Assembly (NCBI GenBank): GCA_945787555.1
Contig: CALZJG010000022.1
Span: 1 to 32,357 of the forward strand
From: an uncultured Chromatiaceae bacterium
Lineage (GTDB): Bacteria; Pseudomonadota; Gammaproteobacteria; DRLM01
Direction of reading: 5' to 3'
Length of the DNA stretch: 32,357 nt
Part shown: positions 18,237 through 26,200 of the stretch, piece by piece
Layout: each line of letters begins with the position of its first letter
Numbering within the stretch: the first letter of the stretch is position 1
The notes under the pieces: generated by a model
Seen by the model: the letters and a program-made list of their open reading frames with translations, nothing else
What the model was told of the DNA's origin: nothing
The model's database searches: none
Translations under genes and position numbers: made by a program

Positions 18237-20060
18237 ATGTGCGGTATAGCCGGCATCTATCTGAAAAGTGATCTTCCCGACGCGGAGCGGGTGGCCGCGA
18301 TGGCGCGCCGACTCGCCCATCGCGGCCCCGACGACACCGGTGTGCATATCGACGGCAGTCTGGCGCTGGCGCACACCCGTTTGTCTATCATCGATTTGAG
18401 TGGCGGCCACCAGCCCCTTTTCGCGCGTGAAGGTCGCTTGGCGTTGGTGGCCAACGGCGAGATTTACAATCACGTCGAACTGCGCGCCGAGCTCGAAGCC
18501 AAGGGGCACCGCTTCGCCACCCATTCCGATTGCGAAACCATTTTGCACGCTTATGCCGAGTATGGCCTCGATTGTCTACAGCATTTGAGCGGCATGTATG
18601 CCTTCGCGCTATACGATCGTGATGCCGAGCGCCTGTTGCTGGTGCGCGACCGCCTCGGACAGAAACCCTTGTTTTTCGCTGAACTGGCGGGGGGCGTCGC
18701 CTACGCTTCAGAGATCAAGGCGTTGTTGCCGTGTTTGCCTCGACCGCTGACGATCAATCCGGTTGGCTTAGCAGAGTATCTGCAAAATCAATTCAGCAGC
18801 GGCGCTGATACGTTGTTGCACGGCGTCACCCGCCTGTCATCCGGCGAGGCTTTGGTGGTGGAGCGTGGCGCGGTCACGCGGCGCTGGCGTTATTGGTCGG
18901 CGCTGGAGGTGCAAACCCAGGCTATTGCTTACGATGAGGCCGTCAAGCACTTCGACGGCTTGATGGAAACCGTCATGCGCGAGCACATGCGCGCCGATGT
19001 GCCGTTTGGTTTGTTTCTGTCTGGCGGCGTGGACTCGACCATCCTGCTCGGGTTGTTGAGCCGCTATGCTGACGAACCTATCCGCACCTATTCGGTGGGC
19101 TTCCCCGGTTCCAGCGTGGGCGATGAATTGGAAGTCGCCGAGCGTCTGGCGCGTCACTTCGGCAGTCGTCACACCGTATTGCGCCCCGCCGCTCAGGCGA
19201 TGTTGGAGCGTTTGCCGCACAGCGTGTGGGCGGCTGATGAATTGATGCGCGATTTCGCCAGCCTGCCCACCTCGTTGTTAGCCGAGGAGGCCGGGCGTGA
19301 GCTGAAGGTCGTGTTCTCCGGCGAGGGCGGTGACGAGGCCTTTGCCGGCTATGGTCGTTATCGTGCCTCGGCGCTCGAAAGCGGGCTCAAGAATCTACTC
19401 GCTCCCGGCACGGGAGGATTTCGCACCAGCGGCGATTTTCGCGGCCGCTGGCCATCTCGTGTCTTCGGCGCCGCGTTGCAGCGCGCCTTGCCGTTAGCGC
19501 GCGCGCCGTTTGTGCAAGCGTGGCGCGCTACGCCGGCGGCTTGGAGTAGGCTGCAACGCATGCAATACACCGATTTGGTCACCGCGCTGCCCGACAATCT
19601 CATGGTTAAGGCCGATCGCATGCTGATGAGCTGGGGTGTGGAGGGGCGCTTGCCGTTGCTCGATCATCGCGTGGTGGAGTTCGGCTTGTCGTTACCCGAC
19701 GCACTCAAGGTGGGCGGCAAGCAAGGCAAGCTGTTCCTGAAGCGTTGGGGTGCGCGCTTCGTGCCCGGCGATCATCTCTCGGCCCGCAAGCGTGGTTTCA
19801 AAGTGCCGGTGGGTGATTGGCTGCGCGGCGATTATCTGCAACGCGTGGCGCGCGTCATGCTGGACAATGAGGCGCTGCAGGAGTGGTTCCGACCCGAAGG
19901 GGTGCGGTTATTATTGGAGCGCCAGCAACGCCGCGGCGACGTGACTAAGAACGTCTACGCGCTGTTACAATTCGCGCTGTGGCACCGCATGTTTGTCGAA
20001 GGTGACGGCGCTATGCCGCCGCCGCGGGTCGATCCGGTGGAGTTTCTCGAGTCGCGGTGA
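18237..20060 (+). CDS. asnB: Asparagine synthase (glutamine-hydrolysing)-type amidotransferase
   Basis: A class II glutamine amidotransferase fused to an ATP-pyrophosphatase synthetase domain, 607 residues. The N-terminal nucleophile Cys2 (MCGIAGIYL) and the glutamine-site blocks RGPDDTG and NGEIYNH (73-79) are intact. The PP-loop SGGVDST is at residues 262-268, and the C-terminal domain has FSGEGGDEAFAGYGRY and KADRMLMSWGVEGRLPLLDH. AsnB makes asparagine from aspartate and glutamine, but close relatives within polysaccharide clusters amidate uronic acids or other carboxyl groups of surface sugars. Its place 71 nt after the ligase-like gene makes that second role plausible. Composition returns to GC-rich here. 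The family is certain; the substrate is open. Confidence 0.9.
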   Translation: MCGIAGIYLKSDLPDAERVAAMARRLAHRGPDDTGVHIDGSLALAHTRLSIIDLSGGHQPLFAREGRLALVANGEIYNHVELRAELEAKGHRFATHSDCETILHAYAEYGLDCLQHLSGMYAFALYDRDAERLLLVRDRLGQKPLFFAELAGGVAYASEIKALLPCLPRPLTINPVGLAEYLQNQFSSGADTLLHGVTRLSSGEALVVERGAVTRRWRYWSALEVQTQAIAYDEAVKHFDGLMETVMREHMRADVPFGLFLSGGVDSTILLGLLSRYADEPIRTYSVGFPGSSVGDELEVAERLARHFGSRHTVLRPAAQAMLERLPHSVWAADELMRDFASLPTSLLAEEAGRELKVVFSGEGGDEAFAGYGRYRASALESGLKNLLAPGTGGFRTSGDFRGRWPSRVFGAALQRALPLARAPFVQAWRATPAAWSRLQRMQYTDLVTALPDNLMVKADRMLMSWGVEGRLPLLDHRVVEFGLSLPDALKVGGKQGKLFLKRWGARFVPGDHLSARKRGFKVPVGDWLRGDYLQRVARVMLDNEALQEWFRPEGVRLLLERQQRRGDVTKNVYALLQFALWHRMFVEGDGAMPPPRVDPVEFLESR

Positions 20061-20134
20061 GTCGTGTTCAGTCTGCGCGTGCTGGATTATCGGCTGCATG
20101 CAGACGTTTCACATCTAAGGAGGCCCTGTTCAAT

Positions 20135-20247
20135 TGTCATTTCGAGCCCTGTCCCGAGCCCAGCGAGGGATCTTGCGAGAAATCTACAACCTCGAGCGCC
20201 TGCGCAGTATCAATATCTTAAGATTTCTCCCTTCGGTCGAAATGACA
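20135..20247. repeat. 113-bp palindromic intergenic element with TGTCATTTCGA ends
   Basis: Perfect 11-bp terminal inverted repeats, TGTCATTTCGA (20135-20145) and TCGAAATGACA (20237-20247), enclose a nested inverted repeat GAGAAATCT (20177-20185) with AGATTTCTC (20221-20229). The whole can fold into one long imperfect hairpin. Similar small elements with TGTCATTTCGA-type ends are, to my knowledge, scattered between genes in many bacterial genomes. It has no coding capacity. It lies 75 nt after the asnB stop. Confidence 0.8.
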
Positions 20248-20285
20248 CATCAGGAAATTTTTTAGATCTTCCTTAACAGTAGCGG

Positions 20286-20497
20286 TTGTTAGTACGTTGC
20301 TTCTCCCGCAGGCGGGGAGAGCGTAGCGAGGCGGGCGGTGCCGTGGCCCGCACAGGGCCCGGCGAGGGGGTGGGGGTGTAAGTTGTCGTGGACAGGTTCG
20401 CAGTGATCTCCACGCCCTCACCCCAACCCTCTCCCGCCCGCGGGAGAGGGGGCAAAGTCAAAGATTGTGGGACACTATCACGTAGCTTTGTTAGTAC
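20286..20497. repeat. Intergenic repeat copy A1, hairpin ends and flanking 10-bp direct repeat
   Basis: A GC-rich element at about 20299-20454 has a hairpin at each end (CTCCCGC...GCGGGGAG at the left; CTCTCCCGC...GCGGGAGAG at the right). The block CCCTCACCCCAACC adjoins the right hairpin, and a partly inverted G-rich counterpart lies at left. The middle shares a block with copy A2: AGCGTAGCGAGG here, AGCGTGGCGAGG there, then GCCGTGG and CCGCA. The whole is bracketed by the direct repeat TTGTTAGTAC at 20286-20295 and 20488-20497. No open frame is convincing. It lies just upstream of the heptosyltransferase gene. Confidence 0.75.
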
Positions 20498-20529
20498 CAT
20501 TCTAGTGAACGAGTTGGTGGGTATTCTGA

Positions 20530-21564
20530 ATGTCAGTGCAACCTAGCCACATCCTCATCATTCGCGTAAGCGCCATCGGTGACGTGGTGTTCGCTTCGCC
20601 GTTGATCAAGGCGCTGCGCCGTACCTATCCTGAGGCACGACTAAGTTGGCTGGTGGAGCCCGCGGCGGCCGGATTGCTGCAACATAATCCTGACCTGGAC
20701 GAAGTGATCGTGTGGCCGCGCGCGCACTGGCGGCGGTTATGGCGGGAGCGCAAATGGTCGGCACTGCGCAGCGAGGTGGGGCGCTTCGTGCGCGAGTTGC
20801 GGGCGCGCCGTTTCGATCTGGCGATCGATGTGCAAGGATTGCTCAAGAGTGCCCTGTGGGCCTGGTTGACCGGCGCCAAGCAGCGTATAGGCCTGGGTGC
20901 CAAGGAAGGCGGACAGTGGTTGATGACGCAGGTGGTGAGCCGGGACGTGGCGAGTAACCGTATCGGCGCCGAGTATTTGCACCTGGCTCAGGAATTGAAG
21001 TTGGACGTCGGCAATTTCGCCATGGATTTGGCTTTGTCTGAAGAGGATGAACACACGGCGCGGGCGTTGGCTCCCAGCGATCGTTATGCGGTGATTTGCC
21101 CCTTTACCACGCGGCCGCAGAAGCACTGGGTCGAGGCGCGTTGGTCGGGATTGGCGCAGGCGCTCACCACCCGCCTGGGGATGCCGGTGGTGATGCTCGG
21201 TGGTCCAGCCGATGTCGAAGCAGCCAGTCGTATCACCGCCGGTAATGTTGATATCGTCGATCGCGCTGGACACTGTTCGCTCACCCAATCTGCCGCCTTG
21301 ATCAAGCACGCCAGCCTGCTGGTAGGCGTGGACACCGGGCTAACGCACATGGGGATCGCCTTCAATGTGCCGACGGTGGCGTTGTTCGGTTCTACTTGTC
21401 CTTATCTGGACACCACCCGCCCCAATGCCAGCGTAATCTACCATGCGCTGGAGTGCTCGCCGTGCCGGCGCAATCCGACCTGTGGCGGTGATTTCACTTG
21501 TTTGAAGTCGATCAGCATCGATGAGGTGGTGGGTGCGGGCGAGACGATGATGGCGGCGCCATGA
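20530..21564 (+). CDS. Glycosyltransferase family 9 (heptosyltransferase, WaaC-like)
   Basis: A 344-residue GT9 protein, expected to transfer L-glycero-D-manno-heptose from ADP-heptose to the LPS inner core at the cytoplasmic face. The N-terminal domain has ILIIRVSAIGDVVFASPLI and FDLAIDVQGLLKSAL, as in WaaC. The C-terminal donor domain has VICPFTTRPQKHW, LLVGVDTGLTHMGIA and VALFGST. The tail carries a Cys-rich motif ECSPCRRNPTCGGDFTC seen in several GT9 proteins. It cannot be assigned to HepI, HepII or a later step from sequence alone, and no second GT9 gene is in the window. ATG 20530 is 33 nt after the end of repeat A1. The stop overlaps the next gene's start by 4 nt (ATGA), so the two are translationally coupled. 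Confidence 0.9.
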   Translation: MSVQPSHILIIRVSAIGDVVFASPLIKALRRTYPEARLSWLVEPAAAGLLQHNPDLDEVIVWPRAHWRRLWRERKWSALRSEVGRFVRELRARRFDLAIDVQGLLKSALWAWLTGAKQRIGLGAKEGGQWLMTQVVSRDVASNRIGAEYLHLAQELKLDVGNFAMDLALSEEDEHTARALAPSDRYAVICPFTTRPQKHWVEARWSGLAQALTTRLGMPVVMLGGPADVEAASRITAGNVDIVDRAGHCSLTQSAALIKHASLLVGVDTGLTHMGIAFNVPTVALFGSTCPYLDTTRPNASVIYHALECSPCRRNPTCGGDFTCLKSISIDEVVGAGETMMAAP

Positions 21565-22676
21565 CAGCGCCGCTCAAGGTGCTTCACGTCGAAGCGGGCA
21601 TGCATCTGTATGGGGGCGCGTTGCAGGTCTTATATCTGTTGCGTGGTCTGCCGCAGGAACAGGTGCGCAATATCTTGGTGTGTCCGCGCGGGAGTGCCAT
21701 CGCTAGCGCCTGTGACGGCGTAATCGAACGGGTGATCGAGATGCCCATGGGCGGCGATTTGGATCTGGCCTTCATCGCGCGTTTGCGCGCAGTGATACGT
21801 GAACAGCGCCCCGACCTAGTGCATCTGCACAGCCGTCGCGGCGCCGATACCTTGGGCGGCATCGCGGCGCGCCTGGCCGGTGTGCCGTGCATCGTCTCAC
21901 GCCGGGTCGATAACCCGGAGCCGGCGTGGCTGGCGCGGATCAAATATCGCCTCTATGAACGGGTGGTCACCATCTCCGAGGGCATCCGCCAGGTGCTATT
22001 GAGCGAGGGCGTACCGGCGGACAAGGTGGTCTGTGTCCACAGCGCGGTGGATAGGGAGAAGTACCATCGAGATTGTGAGCGGGAGTGGTTCCTACGCGAA
22101 TTTGGATTAAGCACCGAGGCGTATGTGCTAGGCGTGATCGCGCAGCTGATACCGCGCAAAGGTCACCGCTATTTATTGCAGGCGTTGCCGCCATTGGTGG
22201 AGGAGTATCCGGATCTGTGCGTGCTGTTTCTGGGCAAAGGTCCGCTGGAGCAGGAGCTGAAACAGCAAATCACGGCGCTGCAATTAGACGACGTCGTACA
22301 ACTCACGGGGTTTCGCGCCGACCTGGAGCGCATCCTGCCTTGCCTCTATACCGTGGTGCATCCGGCCGAGATGGAAGGTTTAGGCGTGTCGCTGTTGCAG
22401 GCCGCGGCGGCGGGTGTACCGATCATCGGCACGCGCGCCGGCGGAATACCGGAGATCGTGCGCCAGGGTGAAAACGGCTTATTGATTTCGCCGCAGGATG
22501 TTGCCGCTTTGCAGGATGCTGTGGGTCAGTTGCTGGCGGATCCAGAACGAGCGCGACAGATGGGGCAAGCCGGCACGCAGATCGTGGCGCAGGAGTTTTC
22601 CATCGCCGCCATGGTGCAGGGGAATCTGCGCGTCTATCGGAAGGTTGTCGGGGCGCCTCATGCACCACCACAGTGA
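21561..22676 (+). CDS. Glycosyltransferase family 4 protein
   Basis: A 371-residue GT-B enzyme coupled by an ATGA overlap to the heptosyltransferase gene, so probably an LPS core or O-chain sugar transferase. Features are LHVEAGMHLYGGALQVLYLL at the N-terminus, LVHLHSRRGADTLGG, the linker VVTISEGIRQVL, and the donor domain GVIAQLIPRKGH, FLGKGPLEQEL and GFRADLERIL. The usual EX7E motif reads EGLGVSLLQ here, so the second Glu is Gln, followed by GVPIIGTRAGGIPEIV. That change is tolerated in some GT4 enzymes but is worth noting. The enzyme is not a close relative of the twin GT4 genes at 11793-14054. After the stop, 22677-22910 contains no gene I can support. Confidence 0.9.
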   Translation: MTAPLKVLHVEAGMHLYGGALQVLYLLRGLPQEQVRNILVCPRGSAIASACDGVIERVIEMPMGGDLDLAFIARLRAVIREQRPDLVHLHSRRGADTLGGIAARLAGVPCIVSRRVDNPEPAWLARIKYRLYERVVTISEGIRQVLLSEGVPADKVVCVHSAVDREKYHRDCEREWFLREFGLSTEAYVLGVIAQLIPRKGHRYLLQALPPLVEEYPDLCVLFLGKGPLEQELKQQITALQLDDVVQLTGFRADLERILPCLYTVVHPAEMEGLGVSLLQAAAAGVPIIGTRAGGIPEIVRQGENGLLISPQDVAALQDAVGQLLADPERARQMGQAGTQIVAQEFSIAAMVQGNLRVYRKVVGAPHAPPQ

Positions 22677-22910
22677 TTTCGGACAGATATTCCTGCCCAC
22701 ATGGCCGTAACGTCAATCTCCCCCGTCGACCGCTGAGAACCGGTGTCGGGTAGTGCGCCATGGGGCGTATGGCCTTGAGTCTCGGCAGCGCGTTGAATTG
22801 CCCTCTCTCTGTATCGTGATGTTCGCAATGCTGTAGCGTCAGGACTAGTTTTTCGCAAGCCCGAAGGAGTCCTGCTCGATGGCGGTGTTGCTCTGGCGGG
22901 GAGTTCATTC

Positions 22911-23837
22911 CTAAGCATAGGGGTCCGCCGCCCCATGAGGCGCCTTGAAGCGGCGGTGCACCCAGTAATACTGTTCCGGTGCCGCACGCACTTGCTCCTC
23001 GACGAGGCGGTTGAGCCGCGCGGCGTCATCTCCGGCGTCGGCGCTGGGGAATTCCTCTAGAGGGGGCTGGATCACCAAACGGTAGCGCAAGCGAGACGGG
23101 TCGCGCGTGATGCTGAACGGCAGTACGGGCGCGCGGCTGACTTGCGCGAGACGTGAGGTGGACGTGTTGGTCAAAGCCGGCAGGCCGAAAAACGATGCTT
23201 CGATGCCGTGCTTGCCGCGTTTGGCCTGATCGGGGGCGAACCACACCGGACAATTGTCGCGCAGCGCGCGCAGCAGTGCGCGGGTGTCGGTGTGCGGAAT
23301 CATGCGCGTCACGCGGCGGCCGCGGCGCCGGACGGCCAGTGCTTCTAGCATGGGATGATCGTGGCGCCGATAGATGCCTTGAATGTGATGTGGTGTCGCC
23401 AAGGCGAGCAAATGGCCGCCCATTTCCAGGCTGGTGCCGTGAGCGCCCAGCAGGATGGCGCCATGTCCTTGCGCCAAGGCGCGCTCGATATGCTGCGCGC
23501 CTTCGATACTGGCCAGACTGCGCAGGAAGGCATCGCTGCGCCACCAGCACAGGCCGACGTCGATGACCATCAGGCCTAAGGATTGAAAATGGCGGCGCAA
23601 TAGCTTGTGGCGCGCCTGCTCGTCCAACTCCGGGAAGCACAGGTGCAGATTGACGGCGGCGATGCGGCGGCGCTTCGGCATCAACCGGTACATGAGCCGC
23701 CCCAACGCTCCGCCAATATGCCATTGCAGCCCCAGGGGGAGGTGGGCGACCAGCCACATCAGCCCGACGCCCAGCCAGAGGGGCACATGGCGGAGGGTGT
23801 CGGTGTGGCGAGTCGCTGTGCTGTCGTTGTGGGTCAC
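22911..23837 (-). CDS. Lipid A late acyltransferase, LpxL/HtrB family
   Basis: A 308-residue member of the LPLAT family that adds a secondary fatty acyl chain to Kdo2-lipid IVA at the inner membrane. A hydrophobic segment near residues 19-37 anchors the N-terminus. The catalytic HX4E motif is present as HGTSLE (H133, E138). Downstream are GIYRRHDHPMLE, the block VWFAPDQAKRGKHGIEASFFGLPALTNT and the C-terminal YYWVHRRFK, all typical. Length fits the family at about 305. Lauroyl, myristoyl or other chain specificity cannot be read from sequence. It is transcribed against the surrounding LPS genes and diverges from gmhA across 85 nt. No strong ribosome-binding site is visible. Confidence 0.92.
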   Translation of the reverse strand: MTHNDSTATRHTDTLRHVPLWLGVGLMWLVAHLPLGLQWHIGGALGRLMYRLMPKRRRIAAVNLHLCFPELDEQARHKLLRRHFQSLGLMVIDVGLCWWRSDAFLRSLASIEGAQHIERALAQGHGAILLGAHGTSLEMGGHLLALATPHHIQGIYRRHDHPMLEALAVRRRGRRVTRMIPHTDTRALLRALRDNCPVWFAPDQAKRGKHGIEASFFGLPALTNTSTSRLAQVSRAPVLPFSITRDPSRLRYRLVIQPPLEEFPSADAGDDAARLNRLVEEQVRAAPEQYYWVHRRFKAPHGAADPYA

Positions 23838-23922
23838 GGTTCGGTGCGTGTCTGGATCGGCGCGGGCGGCCCTGGAAAATGATGTAGTATAACAACCCTC
23901 CGAGTGACGTCAGAGTATACGC

Positions 23923-24477
23923 ATGAGTTCTGTATTTCACCTCGCCCTAGAGGAGCACCGAGTCGCGGTCACGGCCCTTGCCGAGATGGCACCGGAGCTG
24001 GCGTGCGCCGCCGAGCGCCTACGCGCCGCCTTGACGGCGGGCGGCAAGATTTGGGCGTGTGGCAACGGCGGCTCGGCCGCCGACGCGCAGCATTTCGCCG
24101 CCGAACTCACCGGCCGCTTCGAGCGCGAGCGTCCCGGTTACGCGGCGGTGGCCCTGACCACCGATACCTCGGCGCTCACTTCCATTGGCAACGACTACGG
24201 TTTCGAAGCAATTTATTCGCGCCAGTTACAAGCCCTGGCCCGTCCCGGCGATGTATTGCTGGCCATCAGCACGTCGGGTAATTCACCCAATGTGTTGCGC
24301 GCAGTCGACTATGCGCGTGAGCACGGCATCCATACCTTGGGATTGCTCGGGCGCGACGGCGGCGCGCTGGGTGCACGGGTCGACCTGGCGCTGACCGTGC
24401 CGGCACAGCGCACTGCGCGCATCCAGGAGATGCATATTCTGCTCTTACATGTGCTGTGCGAGATGCTGGAGTCCTGA
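23923..24477 (+). CDS. gmhA: Sedoheptulose 7-phosphate isomerase
   Basis: First step of ADP-heptose synthesis: sedoheptulose 7-phosphate to D-glycero-D-manno-heptose 7-phosphate, in the cytoplasm. The 184-residue SIS-domain protein has [21 protein letters not shown] (46-66) with zinc ligands H57 and E61, and Q168 and H176 near the C-terminus. These match E. coli H61, E65, Q172 and H180 with a constant offset of four. [10 protein letters not shown] is the sugar-phosphate loop. DiaA, the replication initiator-associated paralogue, is the main alternative, but hldE beginning 2 nt after the stop strongly favours GmhA. It is transcribed divergently from the acyltransferase gene. Confidence 0.95.
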   Translation: MSSVFHLALEEHRVAVTALAEMAPELACAAERLRAALTAGGKIWACGNGGSAADAQHFAAELTGRFERERPGYAAVALTTDTSALTSIGNDYGFEAIYSRQLQALARPGDVLLAISTSGNSPNVLRAVDYAREHGIHTLGLLGRDGGALGARVDLALTVPAQRTARIQEMHILLLHVLCEMLES

Positions 24478-24479
24478 GC

Positions 24480-25934
24480 ATGCGCCTGGCCCTGCCCGCC
24501 TTCGATCAAGCGCGCGTGTTGGTGGTCGGTGACTTGATGCTCGATCGCTATTGGACCGGCTCAACCGCGCGCATCTCACCCGAGGCGCCGGTACCGGTGG
24601 TGCGCGTCACCGATCTGGAGGCGCGCGCGGGCGGTGCCGGCAACGTGGCGCTCAATGTTGCGGCGTTGGGCACGGCGGTATGCGTGGACGGCGTGGTGGG
24701 CGACGACGAACCCGGCCGGGCGTTGCGTGAATTATTGCAGTCTGCCGGCGTGGAGTGTCCTTTCCAATCGGTGCCCGGTCGTCCCACGATCACCAAGTTG
24801 CGCGTGCTGAGCCGTCATCAGCAATTGCTGCGCATGGATTTCGAGGAATCGCTGGTCGGTCACGGCACCGCCGAATTGAGTGCGCGATACCAGCGCGCTG
24901 TGGCGGAAGCCGATGTGGTGGTGCTGTCCGATTACGCCAAGGGCACCTTGGTCGCCGTGCACGAGTTGATCGAACTAGCGCGCACCGCCGGCAAGCCGGT
25001 GCTGGTCGATCCCAAGGGTAGTGATTATGGGCGTTATCACGGCGCCACCTTGCTCACGCCCAACTCGGGTGAATTCGAAGCCATCGTCGGCGCCTGCCAT
25101 AGCGAGGAGGAGTTTTGCGAAAAGGGCGAGGCCTTGCGGCAGCGCTTGGCGCTGCAAGCCTTGCTGATCACGCGCAGCGAGAAGGGGATGCTGCTGTTGC
25201 AAGCGGAGCGGCCGCCGTTGCATCTGCCGGCCCAGGCGCGTGAGGTTTTCGACGTGACCGGCGCCGGTGATACGGTCATCGCGGTGTTGGCCGCCGCGCT
25301 GGCGGCCGGACAAGATATGTCCGAGGCCACCGCGTTGGCCAATCTGGCCGCGGGTATCGTGGTCGGCAAACTGGGCGCCGCCAGTGTGAGCGTGTCCGAA
25401 TTGCGGCACGCCATCCGTCAGCTCGGGGCCGATGATCCGGGCGCGCGTTACGGTGTGGTTGATGAAGACGAGTTGCTGCGCCAGGTCGCGCAAGCGCATG
25501 CACTGGGCGAGCGCATCGTCATGACCAACGGTTGCTTCGATTTGCTGCACGCCGGTCATGTGAGTTATTTGGAGCATGCCCGCGCCTTGGGGGACCGCTT
25601 GATCATCGCGGTGAACGACGATGCTTCCGTGCGTCGTCTCAAGGGAGCACAGCGGCCGATTACGGCTTTGCCGCAACGTATGGCGGTATTGGCGGCGTTA
25701 CGCAGTGTCGACTGGGTGGTGACCTTCCGCGAGGATACACCGGAGCGGCTCATTTGCCGCATCTTGCCCGACCTGTTGGTCAAGGGCGGCGATTATCGCC
25801 CCGACGACATCGCGGGCGCGCCCTGTGTGCGCGCCAACGGTGGTGAAGTGCGCGTGTTGGGGTTCGAAGAGGGATGCTCCACGTCTGATATCGTGGTGCG
25901 CATCAAGGAGATGGGCGGCGACGAAAGTCGCTAA
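24480..25934 (+). CDS. hldE: Bifunctional heptose-7-phosphate kinase/heptose-1-phosphate adenylyltransferase
   Basis: Carries out two later steps of ADP-heptose synthesis in one 484-residue protein. The N-terminal PfkB-type kinase domain has [23 protein letters not shown] (51-64) and the catalytic DVTGAGDT block (258-265, base D264). The C-terminal nucleotidyltransferase has [13 protein letters not shown] (348-360, with HAGH at 357-360) and ends with the [13 protein letters not shown] and [11 protein letters not shown] blocks. This order and length match E. coli HldE (477 residues). I chose ATG 24480, 2 nt after the gmhA stop, rather than an upstream start at 24456 inside gmhA. The gmhA-hldE pair is an operon. 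gmhB, the intervening phosphatase, is not in the window. Confidence 0.97.
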   Translation: MRLALPAFDQARVLVVGDLMLDRYWTGSTARISPEAPVPVVRVTDLEARAGGAGNVALNVAALGTAVCVDGVVGDDEPGRALRELLQSAGVECPFQSVPGRPTITKLRVLSRHQQLLRMDFEESLVGHGTAELSARYQRAVAEADVVVLSDYAKGTLVAVHELIELARTAGKPVLVDPKGSDYGRYHGATLLTPNSGEFEAIVGACHSEEEFCEKGEALRQRLALQALLITRSEKGMLLLQAERPPLHLPAQAREVFDVTGAGDTVIAVLAAALAAGQDMSEATALANLAAGIVVGKLGAASVSVSELRHAIRQLGADDPGARYGVVDEDELLRQVAQAHALGERIVMTNGCFDLLHAGHVSYLEHARALGDRLIIAVNDDASVRRLKGAQRPITALPQRMAVLAALRSVDWVVTFREDTPERLICRILPDLLVKGGDYRPDDIAGAPCVRANGGEVRVLGFEEGCSTSDIVVRIKEMGGDESR

Positions 25935-25980
25935 AACTCATGTTGGCATATCCTCCTCATTTTCTTGATGGTGAGTATCA

Positions 25981-26139
25981 GGGGGCTCCTCGCCCGCAAA
26001 CGGGGTGAGCGTGGCGAGGGGGGCGGAGCCGTGGTCCGCAGGTAGGGTGATGGAGTGAGAGAATAGCGATGTTGTCGAACATCGGAATGCTTTCGAGACC
26101 CTCACCCCGGCCCTCTCCCGCATGCGGGAGAGGGGGTAA
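25981..26139. repeat. Intergenic repeat copy A2
   Basis: A second copy of the element at 20299-20454, in the same orientation. Shared blocks in order are a left hairpin remnant (CTCGCCCGC...), GAGCGTGGCGAGG, GGGCGGAGCCGTGGTCCGCA, and at the right end CCCTCACCCC followed by a perfect hairpin CTCTCCCGCATGCGGGAGAG near 26113-26132. The middle is diverged. It lies between hldE and waaA in the 266-nt gap, which holds no gene. The 10-bp direct repeat seen around A1 is absent here. Confidence 0.75.
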
Positions 26140-26200
26140 GAAGCCTTGCATGGCCTCATGCATTAGGCAAAGCTCACGGACATTTCAATAAGAGTACACG

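Noticed and set aside
10837-20060. Whether the variable block between ilvE and the heptosyltransferase hides a defence island or prophage
   Set aside because: All recognisable genes are glycan-related enzymes or membrane proteins. No nuclease, helicase, toxin-antitoxin, integrase or phage structural motif is seen.
22423-22908. A 161-codon minus-strand frame across the end of the GT4 gene and the following spacer
   Set aside because: More than half is antisense to the GT4 gene. The product is Pro/Arg/His-rich with no domain and no good ribosome-binding site, so the 22677-22910 spacer is left without a gene.
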